Shown: one piece after another, positions 36,860-47,596 of the stretch
Position numbering within the stretch: position 1 is the first letter of the stretch
How the letters are laid out: every line of letters begins with the position of its first letter
From: Blasia pusilla
Taxonomy: Eukaryota > Marchantiophyta > Marchantiopsida > Blasiales
Direction: 5' to 3'
NCBI GenBank assembly: GCA_050084515.1
Contig: CM114271.1
Coordinates: 5,766,001-5,830,000 of the forward strand
Length of the DNA stretch: 64,000 nt
Translations under genes and position numbers: made by a program
Notes under the pieces: generated by a model
Databases searched by the model: none
Told to the model about the DNA's origin: nothing
Seen by the model: only the letters and a program-made list of their open reading frames with translations

Positions 36860-37779
36860 TCAATCACGAGTAGGCACAAATTGGCCCTCTGGAATGGTAT
36901 GATGACGGAAATACACAAGTTGCCACTTGCCAAAATTCCACCTGCCATTGACATCACAACCTTTTTGTAAGTGTTTCTTGCCTCTTGAGGTCTGATCATA
37001 ACACCAATCACGGGGGCATATTCGGCACTCCACTAAATCATATATACCATCGTGGTACACCTTGCATACATCACAATAGTGACGTGGGCATATGAGTGCA
37101 TTAGGAGAAGCGACAGGGTTGCCCACTATGTGGGTCTGCGGTAGTCCTACAAGAAGCAAGTGAGTCCTCAGACCACCCGGGTGATAAAAGGAGTAACAAT
37201 CATGGTGAGCACACTTGATGAGCCGTGTCTCAAACTCCGTATGTCCAAAAACACGACCCACCAGCCCACAAGAGAAACAAATGGCTATGTCATGAGCACA
37301 TAAGTGACACACCCAAGGTCCATTCTAGTCGTGATTTCGAGGCAGTACAACAGGGATGCAGGTCTGACCCTTGCCACTATCTAGGTTGGTGAGGATGCCA
37401 CCTCCAACCCAATGAAAGTGGAGACCACAAGCACCATCATAAAATAGAACATAAACTCCCTCATCGCAAGAAAAGCAACATGGGAGATCCATCCGGTGAT
37501 GCTCAACATAAGAGTACTGATCTAACAGGGGAACATTCGCCATTGTGTGTATGAGGTGTCCAATGATTCTTACCCATGACAAAGAATAGTCTGTGGCTCT
37601 GACTCTCTATGATGGACAACGTGGAGCAGCAGTCCATTGGCCTCCAATGGGGTTGTCACTTCCCTATGGGCTCCTTCAATACATCCTGCACAAATAGGGA
37701 ATAACCATGTGTAGTCAGAATTATACACAATTATAGATGTACAAACTTCACAATAAACAGAGCAATAACATATGGACAT
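36860..37779 (-). pseudogene. EDM2-like PHD finger region
   Basis: The minus strand shows three cysteine-rich blocks. First, CEVCTSIIVYNSDY..ICAGC (37779-37570). Second, CCFSCDEGVYVLFYDGACGL followed in frame, past one TAG at about 37322, by WVCHLCAHDIAICFSCGLVG. Third, CAHHDCYSFYHPGGL, ALICPRHYCDVCKVYHDG, VECRICPRDWCYD and FRHHTIPEGQFVPTRD. The order C-x2-C, FYHP, CP.H.C.VCK, CR.CP..(W/Y)H, and a closing H.I....PTRD matches the zinc-finger module of plant EDM2 and related chromatin regulators, which read histone marks at silenced transposons. One Cys-His pair in the last finger is altered (WCYD). It is non-coding as it stands because of the stop. Alternative: a captured host-gene fragment. 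Confidence 0.55.
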
Positions 37780-37789
37780 ATTGCTGACT

Positions 37790-39760
37790 TGGTAACACCA
37801 AAAGTGCTCACATCATTTTCACTTGTGCTCACAACACACTGAGCTAGAGCATATGTTGATATTGCTTAGTTGGTCACACTAGAATTGTTCAACACACCAA
37901 GTAGCCTTGATATTTATCTGGCATCTACACATTCAGTAGCCTATCACATTCAGTAGGTGCAAAAAATTCACTGTCTCTCTATCATTGTCTCCAGTAGGCT
38001 TTCATGGCATCAAACCCTCTCCCTACACCCTTCCAAGTCTCAAGCACCATTCCCCTAGGCCCATGATCTATGGTTTTTAGGCTATGATAGTCACTACTTA
38101 ATGAAGAAAGTATCACTCCACTTCTTGGTATCCTACTCTCAATTAACAACACATTTACCAAGAGCAATGTTGAAATTGCTAAGCTGGTCACACTTGATGT
38201 TTTCAACACATTCAATAGACTTCATTCATTGCCCAAAGGTGATGCACTAGTTAGTAATGTTTATTGAAGATAGTGATTAAGTATACTCTCTCTCGCTCCC
38301 AGTAGGGCCTAAACAATGGGAGCAACATGAGAAAAAAATTGTGCATATCATAAACAAAGCAGTGGGAAAATGCTCACAGAAAAGCAAGATGGGAACACAA
38401 CTAAACTGTTGCGCCTTCTATGATGATGGGGATGTAGTATCCAGTCCTTTACTTGGAAAAAAAATCACAACACACGGAGCTAGAGCATATGGTGATATTG
38501 CTTAGCTGGTCACACCAGAATTGATCAACACACTAAGTAGCCTTGATATGCATCTGGCATGTGTAAGAAATGTTATCTGCAGCAAAGAGGAGCGTTCCTA
38601 AGGTGTTCACTGACTCATTAGAGATGAGTCACAAGAAAGACTTGCCTGTCCTATTATACCTCCGGAGATTTCTTTAGTAAAGACTATGGAGAAACATTTT
38701 TTTCTCCCTAGTTGTACCTTTTGTGAGAATATTTTCCACCTGTCATGGGTGTTACTATCTACTACTTGTATCAAACCATTTTGTATCATCTCCTTAATAA
38801 ATGATAGTGAATGTTGATTTGTTTGGTCCTCTCACTAGATCTTGTTCTCCTTAACAAAGCAACAACACTCTGGTTATCACATTATACTTTAGTCCTCCCT
38901 CGCTGATTCCCTCTCCCACTCAATAAATATCCTAAATAATTTGCCTAAGTGAGAACTCTAGTTAGAGCCATGTACTATGCTTGAGAACTCTGTCCTCTGT
39001 ACTGTGTACTCTGCTTCTGCTTTCTTTGGGCACATGTCTATCCTAACAAGAAATAGTAACTAGAGGTTGATATCAATCATCATGATTACCTCCCCAATGA
39101 GCATCAGTGTAACCACATAATGGTTCTAAGTTTTCTTTTCTACTCTACACAAGCCCTAAGTTTAGGGTATGTAAAAATCCTTTTCACAATAGCCCAATGG
39201 GTTGGACCTCATTCAGCCATATATCTAGAAATCATACTTACCACAAAAGAAATGTCACGCTTGGGACAAACCAAAGCCCAAAGCTGATGCATTTGTGAGT
39301 AACGCCTTTAGGGGATTCCAATCAGGTCAGATGTATTATGTTGTAAAGAGATTCACTACAAAGAGAGCAAGAGCATATGCTGATATTGCTAAGTTGCTCA
39401 CACATGAATTCTTCAACACATTCTAAACCCTTGATTCATTGCCCAAAGTTGGTACACTGGTACGAGGCATGTTTATTGGTCTATGGTCTCAAGGCAGGAT
39501 AAGGCACTACTAATGAGTACAGTCTCTCACTCTAACACTTTTGAGACTAGGGACATACAATACATGTGGTCTATCAGTTTGTACTCCATTCAGAGGTTTG
39601 GTCTTACTGACTAAGTTCCTTAGATTCAATGTTTTGTGTCATCTCCCAAATAACCCACCGCTTGCTAATATGTATTGTGGTCAAGGGTCTCAAGGCAGCA
39701 TAAGGCACTACTAAATGAGTACAATCTCTCACTCTAACACTTTTTTGGTCTAGGGTACAA
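37790..39760. repeat. Four dispersed copies of a roughly 100-bp repeat, plus a 75-bp duplication
   Basis: Copies begin near 37840, 38155, 38470 and 39365. They share gagcatatg.tgatattgct, a gtcacac or ctcacac block and ttcaacacat. Two of them continue into cattgcccaaag (38220 and 39435). Separately, tctcaaggcag..taaggcactactaa...tctctcactctaacactt occurs near 39488 and 39683. They surround copia-type pol remains and may be LTR or untranslated sequence of that element. Confidence 0.5.
38590..39290 (-). pseudogene. Ty1/copia RNase H and C-terminal pol, degenerate
   Basis: On minus: GPTHWAIVKRIF (about 39210; family PTHWxAVKRIxRYL), remains of the GYTDADWGG segment with CSLG near 39110, YMALTRVLT near 38980 (family EAEYMALT), then V.CDNQSVVALLRRTRSSERTKQINIHYH (38900-38810; family CDNQSAI.L..NP..H.RTKHI.I.YH). 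The 60-codon tail at 38789-38607 completes the typical copia pol end. Stops break it repeatedly. It identifies a second LTR-retrotransposon superfamily in the window. Confidence 0.7.
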
Positions 39761-39979
39761 CAAAAATTTTGATTATCACCTATCCTCCTGCTTGATCAAA
39801 TTGATCTAGTGAGATCAGATTCTTCTTGAGACCATGGACACATAACACTTTTCGCACTTTGCGAAAATTTCCACATGATACACTTCAACAAGATACATTA
39901 CTGCCCATGGCGTACTCCGTCAAGGTTACTTCAATATCATCGAAGATATCAACTTTCTGGGATACATTATATTTTTTTG

Positions 39980-39982
<3 letters not shown>

Positions 39983-40050
<68 letters not shown>
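39983..40050. repeat. (GA)n microsatellite
   Basis: About 30 dinucleotide GA units end in an imperfect gaaagaga. It produces artificial Arg-Glu and Ser-Leu repeat frames on the two strands (39875-40324, 39926-40126), which are not genes. Confidence 0.9.
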
Positions 40051-40053
<3 letters not shown>

Positions 40054-41645
40054 CTCTATGGTCTGTCGTAGCCTTGCAACCTTGTCGTGCTGGTTGGATG
40101 GTGCTAAGAACGATAGAGTGCTTCAAAACCGCTTCAGATCTGGAAAAAAATCAATTCCATGCGCGACCTCTCAGGAAAAACAAGAATATGGCAGAAGCAC
40201 TCCAATTTTTTTGGGACGATTAGCACTCCCCAAGCTGCGGCCCCGAGCTCCAACCTTGAACGATCAGCATTCCCCAACCCTCGAGATTCCTCTCTCCTGC
40301 CCGCCAACGTCCTCATTAGGTTAGATAAGCATTTAAAATTCAAACGTAATTAAAAATCCCTCTCATTTATTTTGTTGGGACAGCTAAAAAATACTCAAAG
40401 AGTTGACATATGGACCAATACATAGTTGACACGTATATCTAGCAACGTTTTAAAAAAATCTCCTTGCTTTCTTGGAAATCTTCTGTGTACTTTCCATGAA
40501 TTAATAATGCCCTATTGTTTTTATAAGTGTAGTCGTAAATAAAAAAATACCCTTAAGTTCTTCCACAATACTTTTTAAGTCTTCCCCAAAATCCAATTAA
40601 AAAACCCGAAAGAAAGGAAGGTGGGGCCCCCATGGATAAGTCTTTCCGTAGGACGGACGTAAGTCCATGCACATTGACATGTCTAAGGACATCGAATTTA
40701 TCCACATTCAACCTAGCTTGGAATCTAGAGGTTTTCAGATCCAATATTTTCAAAAGAATGATATTATTTGGTTAGAAGACATAAGCACTTTAAATCTAGA
40801 GAATCCATAGATGTTTATGATTGGTGATGACATCCGAACTAAATTGATGGCCGTAGGATTAGCCACGCGAGGGATAAGGGATGGGCAAGTGGCAAGGAAA
40901 TGTAGAGGCCATACGCAACTGATATAAGGGCAAGTCGCTAGACGTAAAGAGGAGTTATACACATGAACATTTGAATAGAGGTAGTCAAACAGGAAAGAAG
41001 GGAAAGCTAGGAAAAAAAAACATGGGAATAGGGTGCATTTTCCAATCCCAATAAGGAGGAAGGCAAAAGCAACGTGGAAAGGAGGAGAGTTTAAAGTAAG
41101 GAGGAGGATTGTAGAAAGGAACATTATTGGAATTAAGATGTTGTTCAATACTACTCTCTCAAATGTATACATAGATATAAGACAAAATGATAAAGCTTCA
41201 AGGTTTATAATGATTTATATGTTAAAAAAATATTAGGGGTGGACGAACGGACGTCTTCTTTTTCAAAATGAAAAGGAGGGGTTGGGGTCATTGAATATGG
41301 GGATGGAAAAGGAAACTTTAAAAGAAAAACAAAAATTAAAAAGGAAGTGGAATAGCATGAACGTGACAAAGAAAGAAGGTTTTTTTTATTATTTATCATA
41401 GATCCATACCAACTAGTTTACTTAAAACAAGGTAAAATTTATTCAATTGTAGAAGTTTTATTTTAGTTCTAATATAAGTAATAGCATTTTACATTATATT
41501 CCCCTAATGGTGGTCATGGTCATGCATGAGTCATTTTTTTACCTTCGTAATCCATTTTGACAAAGATTTCACTTTCATAATCCACTTTCATCAAATGTCT
41601 TAATGTTCGTAATCCATGCAGTTTTAAACAAGGTTGTTGAAACAC
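40051..41645. other. Intergenic stretch before Helitron 2
   Basis: No gene is recognised. A short, more GC-rich portion at 40190-40310 has open frames on both strands with no domain. Near 41540-41625 the phrase ttcgtaatccat or ttcataatccac is repeated three times at irregular spacing. The rest is AT-rich. Confidence 0.35.
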
Positions 41646-42134
41646 CTCACAACCACTTATACTAGGGGTATGCCCGTGCTATGCATGGATTACTTCATGG
41701 AGTAATAGCTTAATTATGGAGTAGAAGACACCCAATTTTATTTTCCTACTTCTTCATATAATTCCCCCTCCTTCCTCTCCCTAATATTCTTTTCAAATGC
41801 AAGGGTGAAAGAAAGTGAATTCATTGATCTTTTTTCAAATTTTTTTTCCTTTAATGGGAGTATGCATTTTGGATTAATAGTAGACATATGTATTCTCAAA
41901 GCAAACCTCCACAAGAATAATATTGAGATAATGAAATTAAAAAATAAGTCAAAAGAAGGGCATAAATAAAAAAAGAGAAGAAAAAATTATCTAAAAATAT
42001 GTATACTACAATTGGTGACCCTATATGCACAATAATACAAAATAGTAAGATAATATGCCAAAATAAAAATAAACTGGTAGTTACGGCCTCTACAAGTACC
42101 ATCTTTTATGAATACTCGTCGTTGGCGGCTCCCC

Positions 42135-42173
42135 GTGGAAGCAAAGAATCGTATGTCGATTCTTTGCTTCCAC
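42135..42173. repeat. Perfect 17-bp hairpin
   Basis: The left arm (gtggaagcaaagaatcg, 42135-42151) is the exact reverse complement of 42157-42173, with loop tatgt. It lies in the leader part of Helitron 2. There is no T-run, so a terminator is unlikely. Confidence 0.75.
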
Positions 42174-42246
42174 CCGAGCTACCTCACATCCCAGAGTAGT
42201 TTTATTTGTAACGATTGCAGCCAAGTGACATATCTCATTGTTTGGG

Positions 42247-42390
42247 TTTGTTCAATTCTTGCCTCCCGCGCCATCCGTGCGTGTATAGTTGCTGCTCGTT
42301 GGCTTTTCGTCGGTCGGATTTGTTGAATTCATATCTCCCACGCTATCTCTGCATGTTTAGTTGTTGCTTATTGGATTTTCGCTGGATCTT
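42247..42390. repeat. 72-bp tandem duplication
   Basis: tttgttcaattcttgcctcc at 42247 recurs as tttgttgaattcatatctcc at 42319, and tatagttgctgctcgttgg recurs as tttagttgttgcttattgg. Two adjacent copies show about 20 percent divergence. Confidence 0.6.
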
Positions 42391-43794
42391 GGTGTACTTA
42401 CCAGATTCCTGAAATTTTTGTTTCGAGCTTCCTTCCCTGTCTCTACAGCTTAACCGTTTTCCATCGTCTTTTTCTATCAATCTCTATTGGCTTTAAGCGT
42501 GCAGATCTGGGAAGGAACTTCCACACTAGAGTCGACCATCTTCACGCAGCATCGTTCCTACTGCTGACTAGACCTGTCACTTCCCTTTCACAAATTCATC
42601 TGATGGTACTCGCTCTCCTGCGAACACTTCAGGTAAACACACTTATTTTGATTCTAGTTGTCTTCTCATGTTCTTGGTGGAGCTGTACACCCACATGTCC
42701 CTACAGTACATGCCTGAGAGTGGACTGGGATCCAGCCCATTAGAGACATTTTCCCGAGCCCTCTGTCTGCCTCAAACCGAAGCTTTGGATGTAGTATCTG
42801 AATTAATCATCTAGAGAGGGCCTTGTTGGAGCGTCCCCCTATACAAGAACTGACCAGTAATGGCCTCTCGGTTGCTAAGCTCGACCGAAAACAACAAAAG
42901 AAATCTGCATCAGTTAAGTAACATGGGAGACCACACTTATTCGAGTAGGAAAAATTTTAGTGCTTGTCTACCACCTTTCATAAGAGAAGAGCACATTGAT
43001 AGCTCTGCGATATCAAGAAGATTCCCATTCATCACTAAAGTACAATTTAGAACTATCAGTCCAGCTGAAAAACCTCCGATTTCTACCCTCTTGCCAAAAC
43101 TAGTGAAATGCCACTTCATGGTACAATTAGGTTACTAAGGAAAAACACTTACTTTGGAGGGAAAATCGTTGGCCACATGCCTCCACTCCACTCCTACTAA
43201 ATCTGCTTTCTCCTAAGCTTCAGCTACAGTTGATATTAGGGTCGGTCGATGGTGCTCACCAGACGAGATCATCAAGATATCATGACTGCAATACTCTTGG
43301 TTTGGCTCATTCAGAAAAATGAGCCACATATATAGCAGCAACCATTCGAGTTGTATGCTACATGATTTAAGTTGAGCTAACCACTAGCACGTTTACGTTC
43401 TGCATAGGAAGATCTTCAGCACTTTTGAGGATACTCCATCTTTGGTCCCAAAATTTCATCTAAGACCCAATCTCTCACCGCAACTTACTCTCAGTACAAG
43501 ATTCTAGATCAACCAATGCTTGATGAGTGAATGTCGTGTGCTAATTTTATTTCCATTCATGCTATCAATTCTTAGTTGTATCATGTTTACTTTGTTATAA
43601 GTTTTCTGACCTGACTCAGAATTCCAACCCCTCCCTATATCTGTTCACTTGAGCAGCCTCTAGCCAACCTAACCCTACATGGAAAAGACCCCAATACCAA
43701 CTTCAAGACTAAGAAAATTAAGAAACACTCTGCATGTAGGCAGTTAGCTGTCCTTCGCCAACGTGTAAGCAGTAGGGTTCTCCTTTCCAAGAGA

Positions 43795-45756
43795 TTGGCA
43801 TGTAGATCTTATTATATGGATTGGCCTTCCGCACATTCTCTCTTCTCAAGATGGAGCACATTATGCTCATCATTTGTTAAGAAGATGCAATGTTGTGGTT
43901 ACTACGGTTGTGTGTTGTACTCCAACCCCCGAACAAAGATGTGCATCATTGAAGATCAAATGAATCCTCCATGTGCACTATGCAATGGCTTCCTCAGAGA
44001 TTATATAATCCCACATGCAGACCATTTCTATGCATGTGACCTATGCACTTCATGCCAACTGCGAACCCATATAAACGTTTATATGACTCATGCATATATA
44101 AGACATATACTTAATGTTCAACCGCTACATGTGCAGTTACTATCCATGGTAGACTCAAGGATAGGGGTAGAGCAGAAATTCAATGGATTTCATAGAGGAT
44201 TCTTTTCAGTTACATCACTTCTAGATTCCCCTTTAATTGGCTTCAATCTTGGTAACACCATGTGTGGGGATAAATCCTCAATGTACATGCAGCGGTTGAA
44301 CATTAAGTATCAAATATCTCAGGATTTGACATATTTGATAATGGTAACATATCTTTGCGAGCAGTTGCATCATCCCGAGACAAACTCCTAACAGACATTT
44401 TAGGCACATCCCTTGATCCAAGGCTCACTGTAGAAATTGTATCATTCCCATTTTCATTCCGTTTCCACTATGGGTACTTTATAGGCAGATCTACGTTTTA
44501 TGACTATATTCGGCAACGGACTCGTCAGCTCTTCAGCATATTTTCACTATTCATGCCTTATCCACTACTAATGTACCAGCTCCGAAAATCTATTGCCTTA
44601 TGGTCTACCTCAAAGACCTTTATTCTTAATAAATAATTGGATCATCTTCATAGAGATAAGCCTCATTTGGCAGATGAGGAACTGAATGAGCATATATCAA
44701 AATACTCTGTTAGCCTCCAGATCCTTGGAAGTTCTGCCTAGCACCCAAGGCATCTAAAAGACTTGAAGGCTATAGTGCACAAGTGGGGAATGCCCCACTT
44801 ATTCCTAACACTAACTTCAGTGGAAGTCTCTACGACTCGATGGGTAGAATTTGATGATATTGATGCTATCCTTCATAAATTCAATCCAAATTTCTCATGG
44901 CGTGACGCTCCAATTGAGTGGACACATTTGATTCATACTAGGTTTCATTCTTTTCTATCCTTGTTCATCTTCTTAGGGCCTCGTATACTAGGTAGAGTGC
45001 AGGACTATTTGCTGCGTTATGAGCTGCAGGGGAGAGGGAGTTTACATTGCCACATGATCCTATGGATTCACCCAGATGATGTTGACAGAGTAACCTCAGA
45101 AATATGTTCATACACTTGTTCTCTTTATCCTGGCCTTGGGCTTGATAACCATAGCTCTACTAGAATGAATCCAAGTGCAATTCTGTTAGATCTAGTCCTC
45201 CATAAGCAGTTGCACAAGTGCAAAGAGGGTGTTTGCATTGTCGAGAAAATAGAAACACAAACCTTAGTGTCGTCTTGGATTCCCAGCTGATATAAATACG
45301 AACACTGAAGCTTTCATTGATCCACTTACAATGAAATGGAAATATTACCATCCCCCATCAGAACATCGTAATGTCATCCCATACCATCCTCTTTTGCTCT
45401 TGCTATGGGGGGCACACATGAATGTTCAAAGAGTTACAAATGTTGATTGGTCATTCTATTTGCTGAAATATACCTTGAACTCTAAACCTACTGGCTCACT
45501 AGATATTGACACAGAATCAGCCAAATGCCTTGGTCTTGGAGGTTTGGATGAAATAAAACTTCGTCTGGTATCAAGAGTTGTTCTCAACAGATCTATATCT
45601 TCTATAGAAGCTGCTCTCACTTCTCTTCAAATTCTTCTGATATACATATCACAATATGTACATTACATTGATTGCAATCCACCATCAAGAAGAACCTACC
45701 TTTACAAGTCTACTTCTATTCCATGTTTTTTATCCTACCACTCTCTATGCCAGTAG
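43795..45756 (+). pseudogene. Helitron 2 Rep (HUH nuclease) region, several frameshifts
   Basis: In order: a cysteine-rich N-terminal part (44-198 codons from 43795; CCGYYGCVL, CALCNGFL, CDLCTSC), which may be a zinc finger. Then a second block, LRKSIALWSTSKTFI (44580). Then from 44763, VHKWGMPHLFLTLTSVE, ILGRVQDYLLRYELQGRGSL and the HUH motif LHCHMILWIHPDD, with His codons at 45045 and 45051. Then YHPLLLLLWGAHMNVQRV and WSFYLLKYTLNSKPTG from 45331. Rep would nick and transfer single strands. Blocks sit in different frames with stops between. The catalytic tyrosines were not identified with certainty. Confidence 0.65.
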
Positions 45757-46236
45757 GCCAGCTATCCTCCATGCCCTTACATTCTTCCAATAGTGGTCCA
45801 CACACGAGTTATTGAAAACTTATCCCAAGACAACTGGTGGCAAAGTGACAGGATTAGATAAGTTGGTTAACACTGTCAATACCACCTCTAGACTTTTGAG
45901 ATTTACTGAATTTCATCCACTTCATCAATGGAAAAATTTTTCTACTTGGTTCTTCTTGACAATGTCACTTTCACATCTAAAGATTCAATCCTCTCATTTC
46001 ATGCTGAAAATTGGACTTATCAGCATGAATGTTTGTATAGAAGTATAATCAAGGATATTAATGATATTCAGAGTCTTATAAGAGTACATGCACAAAAGAA
46101 CTTGTGGAGTAATGTCCACGAAGCTGAGATGCTTACCGAGATAGCTATTGTTCTTCAGCCTAAACTCACATTAGATCTACACTCAATAGTGAATCTCCAC
46201 TCAGTTGATGATAAGACTGATCAGGACCCTTGTGAT
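45757..46236 (+). pseudogene. Helitron 2 linker between Rep and helicase, degenerate
   Basis: Frames 45812-46048 and 45928-46242 contain FYLVLLDNVTFTSKDSIL, then HAENWTYQHECLYRSIIKD and EAEMLTEIAIVLQPKL. These phrases lie between the Rep and the helicase and belong by position to the same polyprotein. The open frame ends at a TAG inside the palindrome at 46237. Confidence 0.5.
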
Positions 46237-46311
46237 GAATAGATTCTTCTGCTCAGGATTAAGTGAGCTTATGTCATAAGCTCACTTAATCCTGAGTAGA
46301 AGAATCTATTC
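46237..46311. repeat. 37-bp near-perfect palindrome in the helicase start
   Basis: Arms 46237-46273 and 46275-46311 are complementary except at one position, with a single-base spacer. The right arm encodes the start of the helicase (SSLNPE, then TAG, then KNLF). The left arm is an inverted copy. At the mismatch the left arm keeps the base that would give CAG (Gln) on the coding strand. The right arm therefore mutated to TAG after the inverted duplication formed. Confidence 0.85.
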
Positions 46312-47445
46312 TGTCAGCTCGCTAATATCAACTCTAGTCTAGTCCTTCTTAAAGGTGACCCATGTTGTGAGGAGTCTTTTTTCATTTCATTTATGTACAA
46401 GTACTTGAAATCAAGGAATATGTCACCCTCCTCACTACCACTACTGCTATAGTTGTTGTGCGTTTGCACCACGATGCGAGTACATTTCACTCAGCCTTTA
46501 GCATCCCAATTAGGGGAGACTTACCATCTATACACACAACATCTGACTTTCATATCAAACTCAAAGCTGCCAAAATGATTGTTACACATGAATTTTCTAT
46601 GCTAACAACCAAGATCCTGCAAATAGTCATGATGCGTATTAATGAGGTAACAACATCTACTAGCCAGGATATACTTGTTGATAAATTGTTGATTCTTGTT
46701 GGAGATTTGTGTCAACTATCACGTGTCTATAACCATAAAGTTTCTAGCTATTGTCATGGTTACCACATTAGCTCGTCTCCATTCCTTGTCAAAGTCCACT
46801 CATTTCACCTAACAATACATGTCCGACTTTCTGATGATGAGATTTTTCATAAGTTCATGGCATCCATCATGTATAGAATGCCCACTCAGCTAGAGATTGA
46901 TGAGTGCTTAAGTGACTACTTCGCGATTGAGGATGAGGCAATGGACTTCATTAGCTCAGACACAACCATCATTTGTACCCATTGTGAAGATGTTGCTCTA
47001 TTCAACCTGCTAACCCTCAAGGGTTTTCGGAGATGCTTCCATTATCAGAGTCAATGTCTTATCACATGCTCCTTCAAGACCAGAATTTAGTGGATGGTTG
47101 AATGATGAATCTTTTCATCAACTACCATTCATTGCGCTTCATTTCCGAGTTATGATTACATCAAATGTCAATCTAAAATGTCAAGCAGCCAATGGGTCAT
47201 TGGCAATAATTACTAATATTATCTATGATAATGATGAGCTATTACATATTATTGTCACTCTTGACTCTAATGCAAAGTCCATCAAAATTAGTAGAACGAA
47301 CATCTCTACTCTCAGATATGATTCAAATAAAAAATTTACCAAGAGAACATTTCCACTTATGTTAGTATATGTTATGACTGCTCATAAGAGCCAGGGATCC
47401 ACAGTACATGGACCATGCCTCTTAGTTTTAAAATCAATAGTTTAG
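46312..47445 (+). pseudogene. Helitron 2 PIF1-type helicase domain
   Basis: The frame reads NLFCQLANINSSLVLLKGDP, a Walker A remnant GDPCCEES (46354-46377; family GDPGCGKS). Then from 46458 come STFHSAFSIPIRG, Walker B-like THEFSML, and GDLCQLSR (family GDLxQLPPV). The 47098-47445 frame gives the C-terminal block: ANGSLAIITNI and MTAHKSQGSTVHGP (family T(I/V)HKSQGxT). This is the 5'-to-3' helicase part of a RepHel transposase. Walker A has lost its lysine and frames are split, so it is inactive. Confidence 0.7.
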
Positions 47446-47596
47446 GTTTAGTTTACGTTATGCTATCTAGAGTTAAGTGAAGGATCCAAATGAGAATTTT
47501 AGGATCATTGTCACCACCCAATTTTTTTGTTTTTGGTCAGGATTAGTCCTCCTTCCTCTGCAGTTTTCCACATTTAATATTATTTTTCTTTCATGT

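Larger units (their letters stand above)
33100..37780 (-). mobile_element. Decayed composite element: PHD-type fingers followed by transposase-like region
   Basis: Consecutive minus-strand blocks form what looks like one long gene running from 37780 down to 33100: cysteine-rich PHD/ADD-like fingers, a middle region with a possible C2H2-like finger, then a transposase-like region ending in a conserved-looking tail. The two large middle frames (36495-36073, 36060-35464) are in one frame separated by a single TGA. Other joins need frameshifts or introns. No terminal inverted repeats were found. I infer a single mobile or domesticated gene now broken, but it could also be two neighbouring relics. 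Confidence 0.5.

Noticed and set aside
39875-40324. 149-codon frame with Arg-Glu repeats
   Set aside because: The central part is a (GA)n microsatellite translated in frame.
43795-44391. 198-codon frame as a separate host zinc-finger gene
   Set aside because: It sits directly upstream of and in line with Helitron Rep blocks on the same strand and is most simply the transposase N-terminus.
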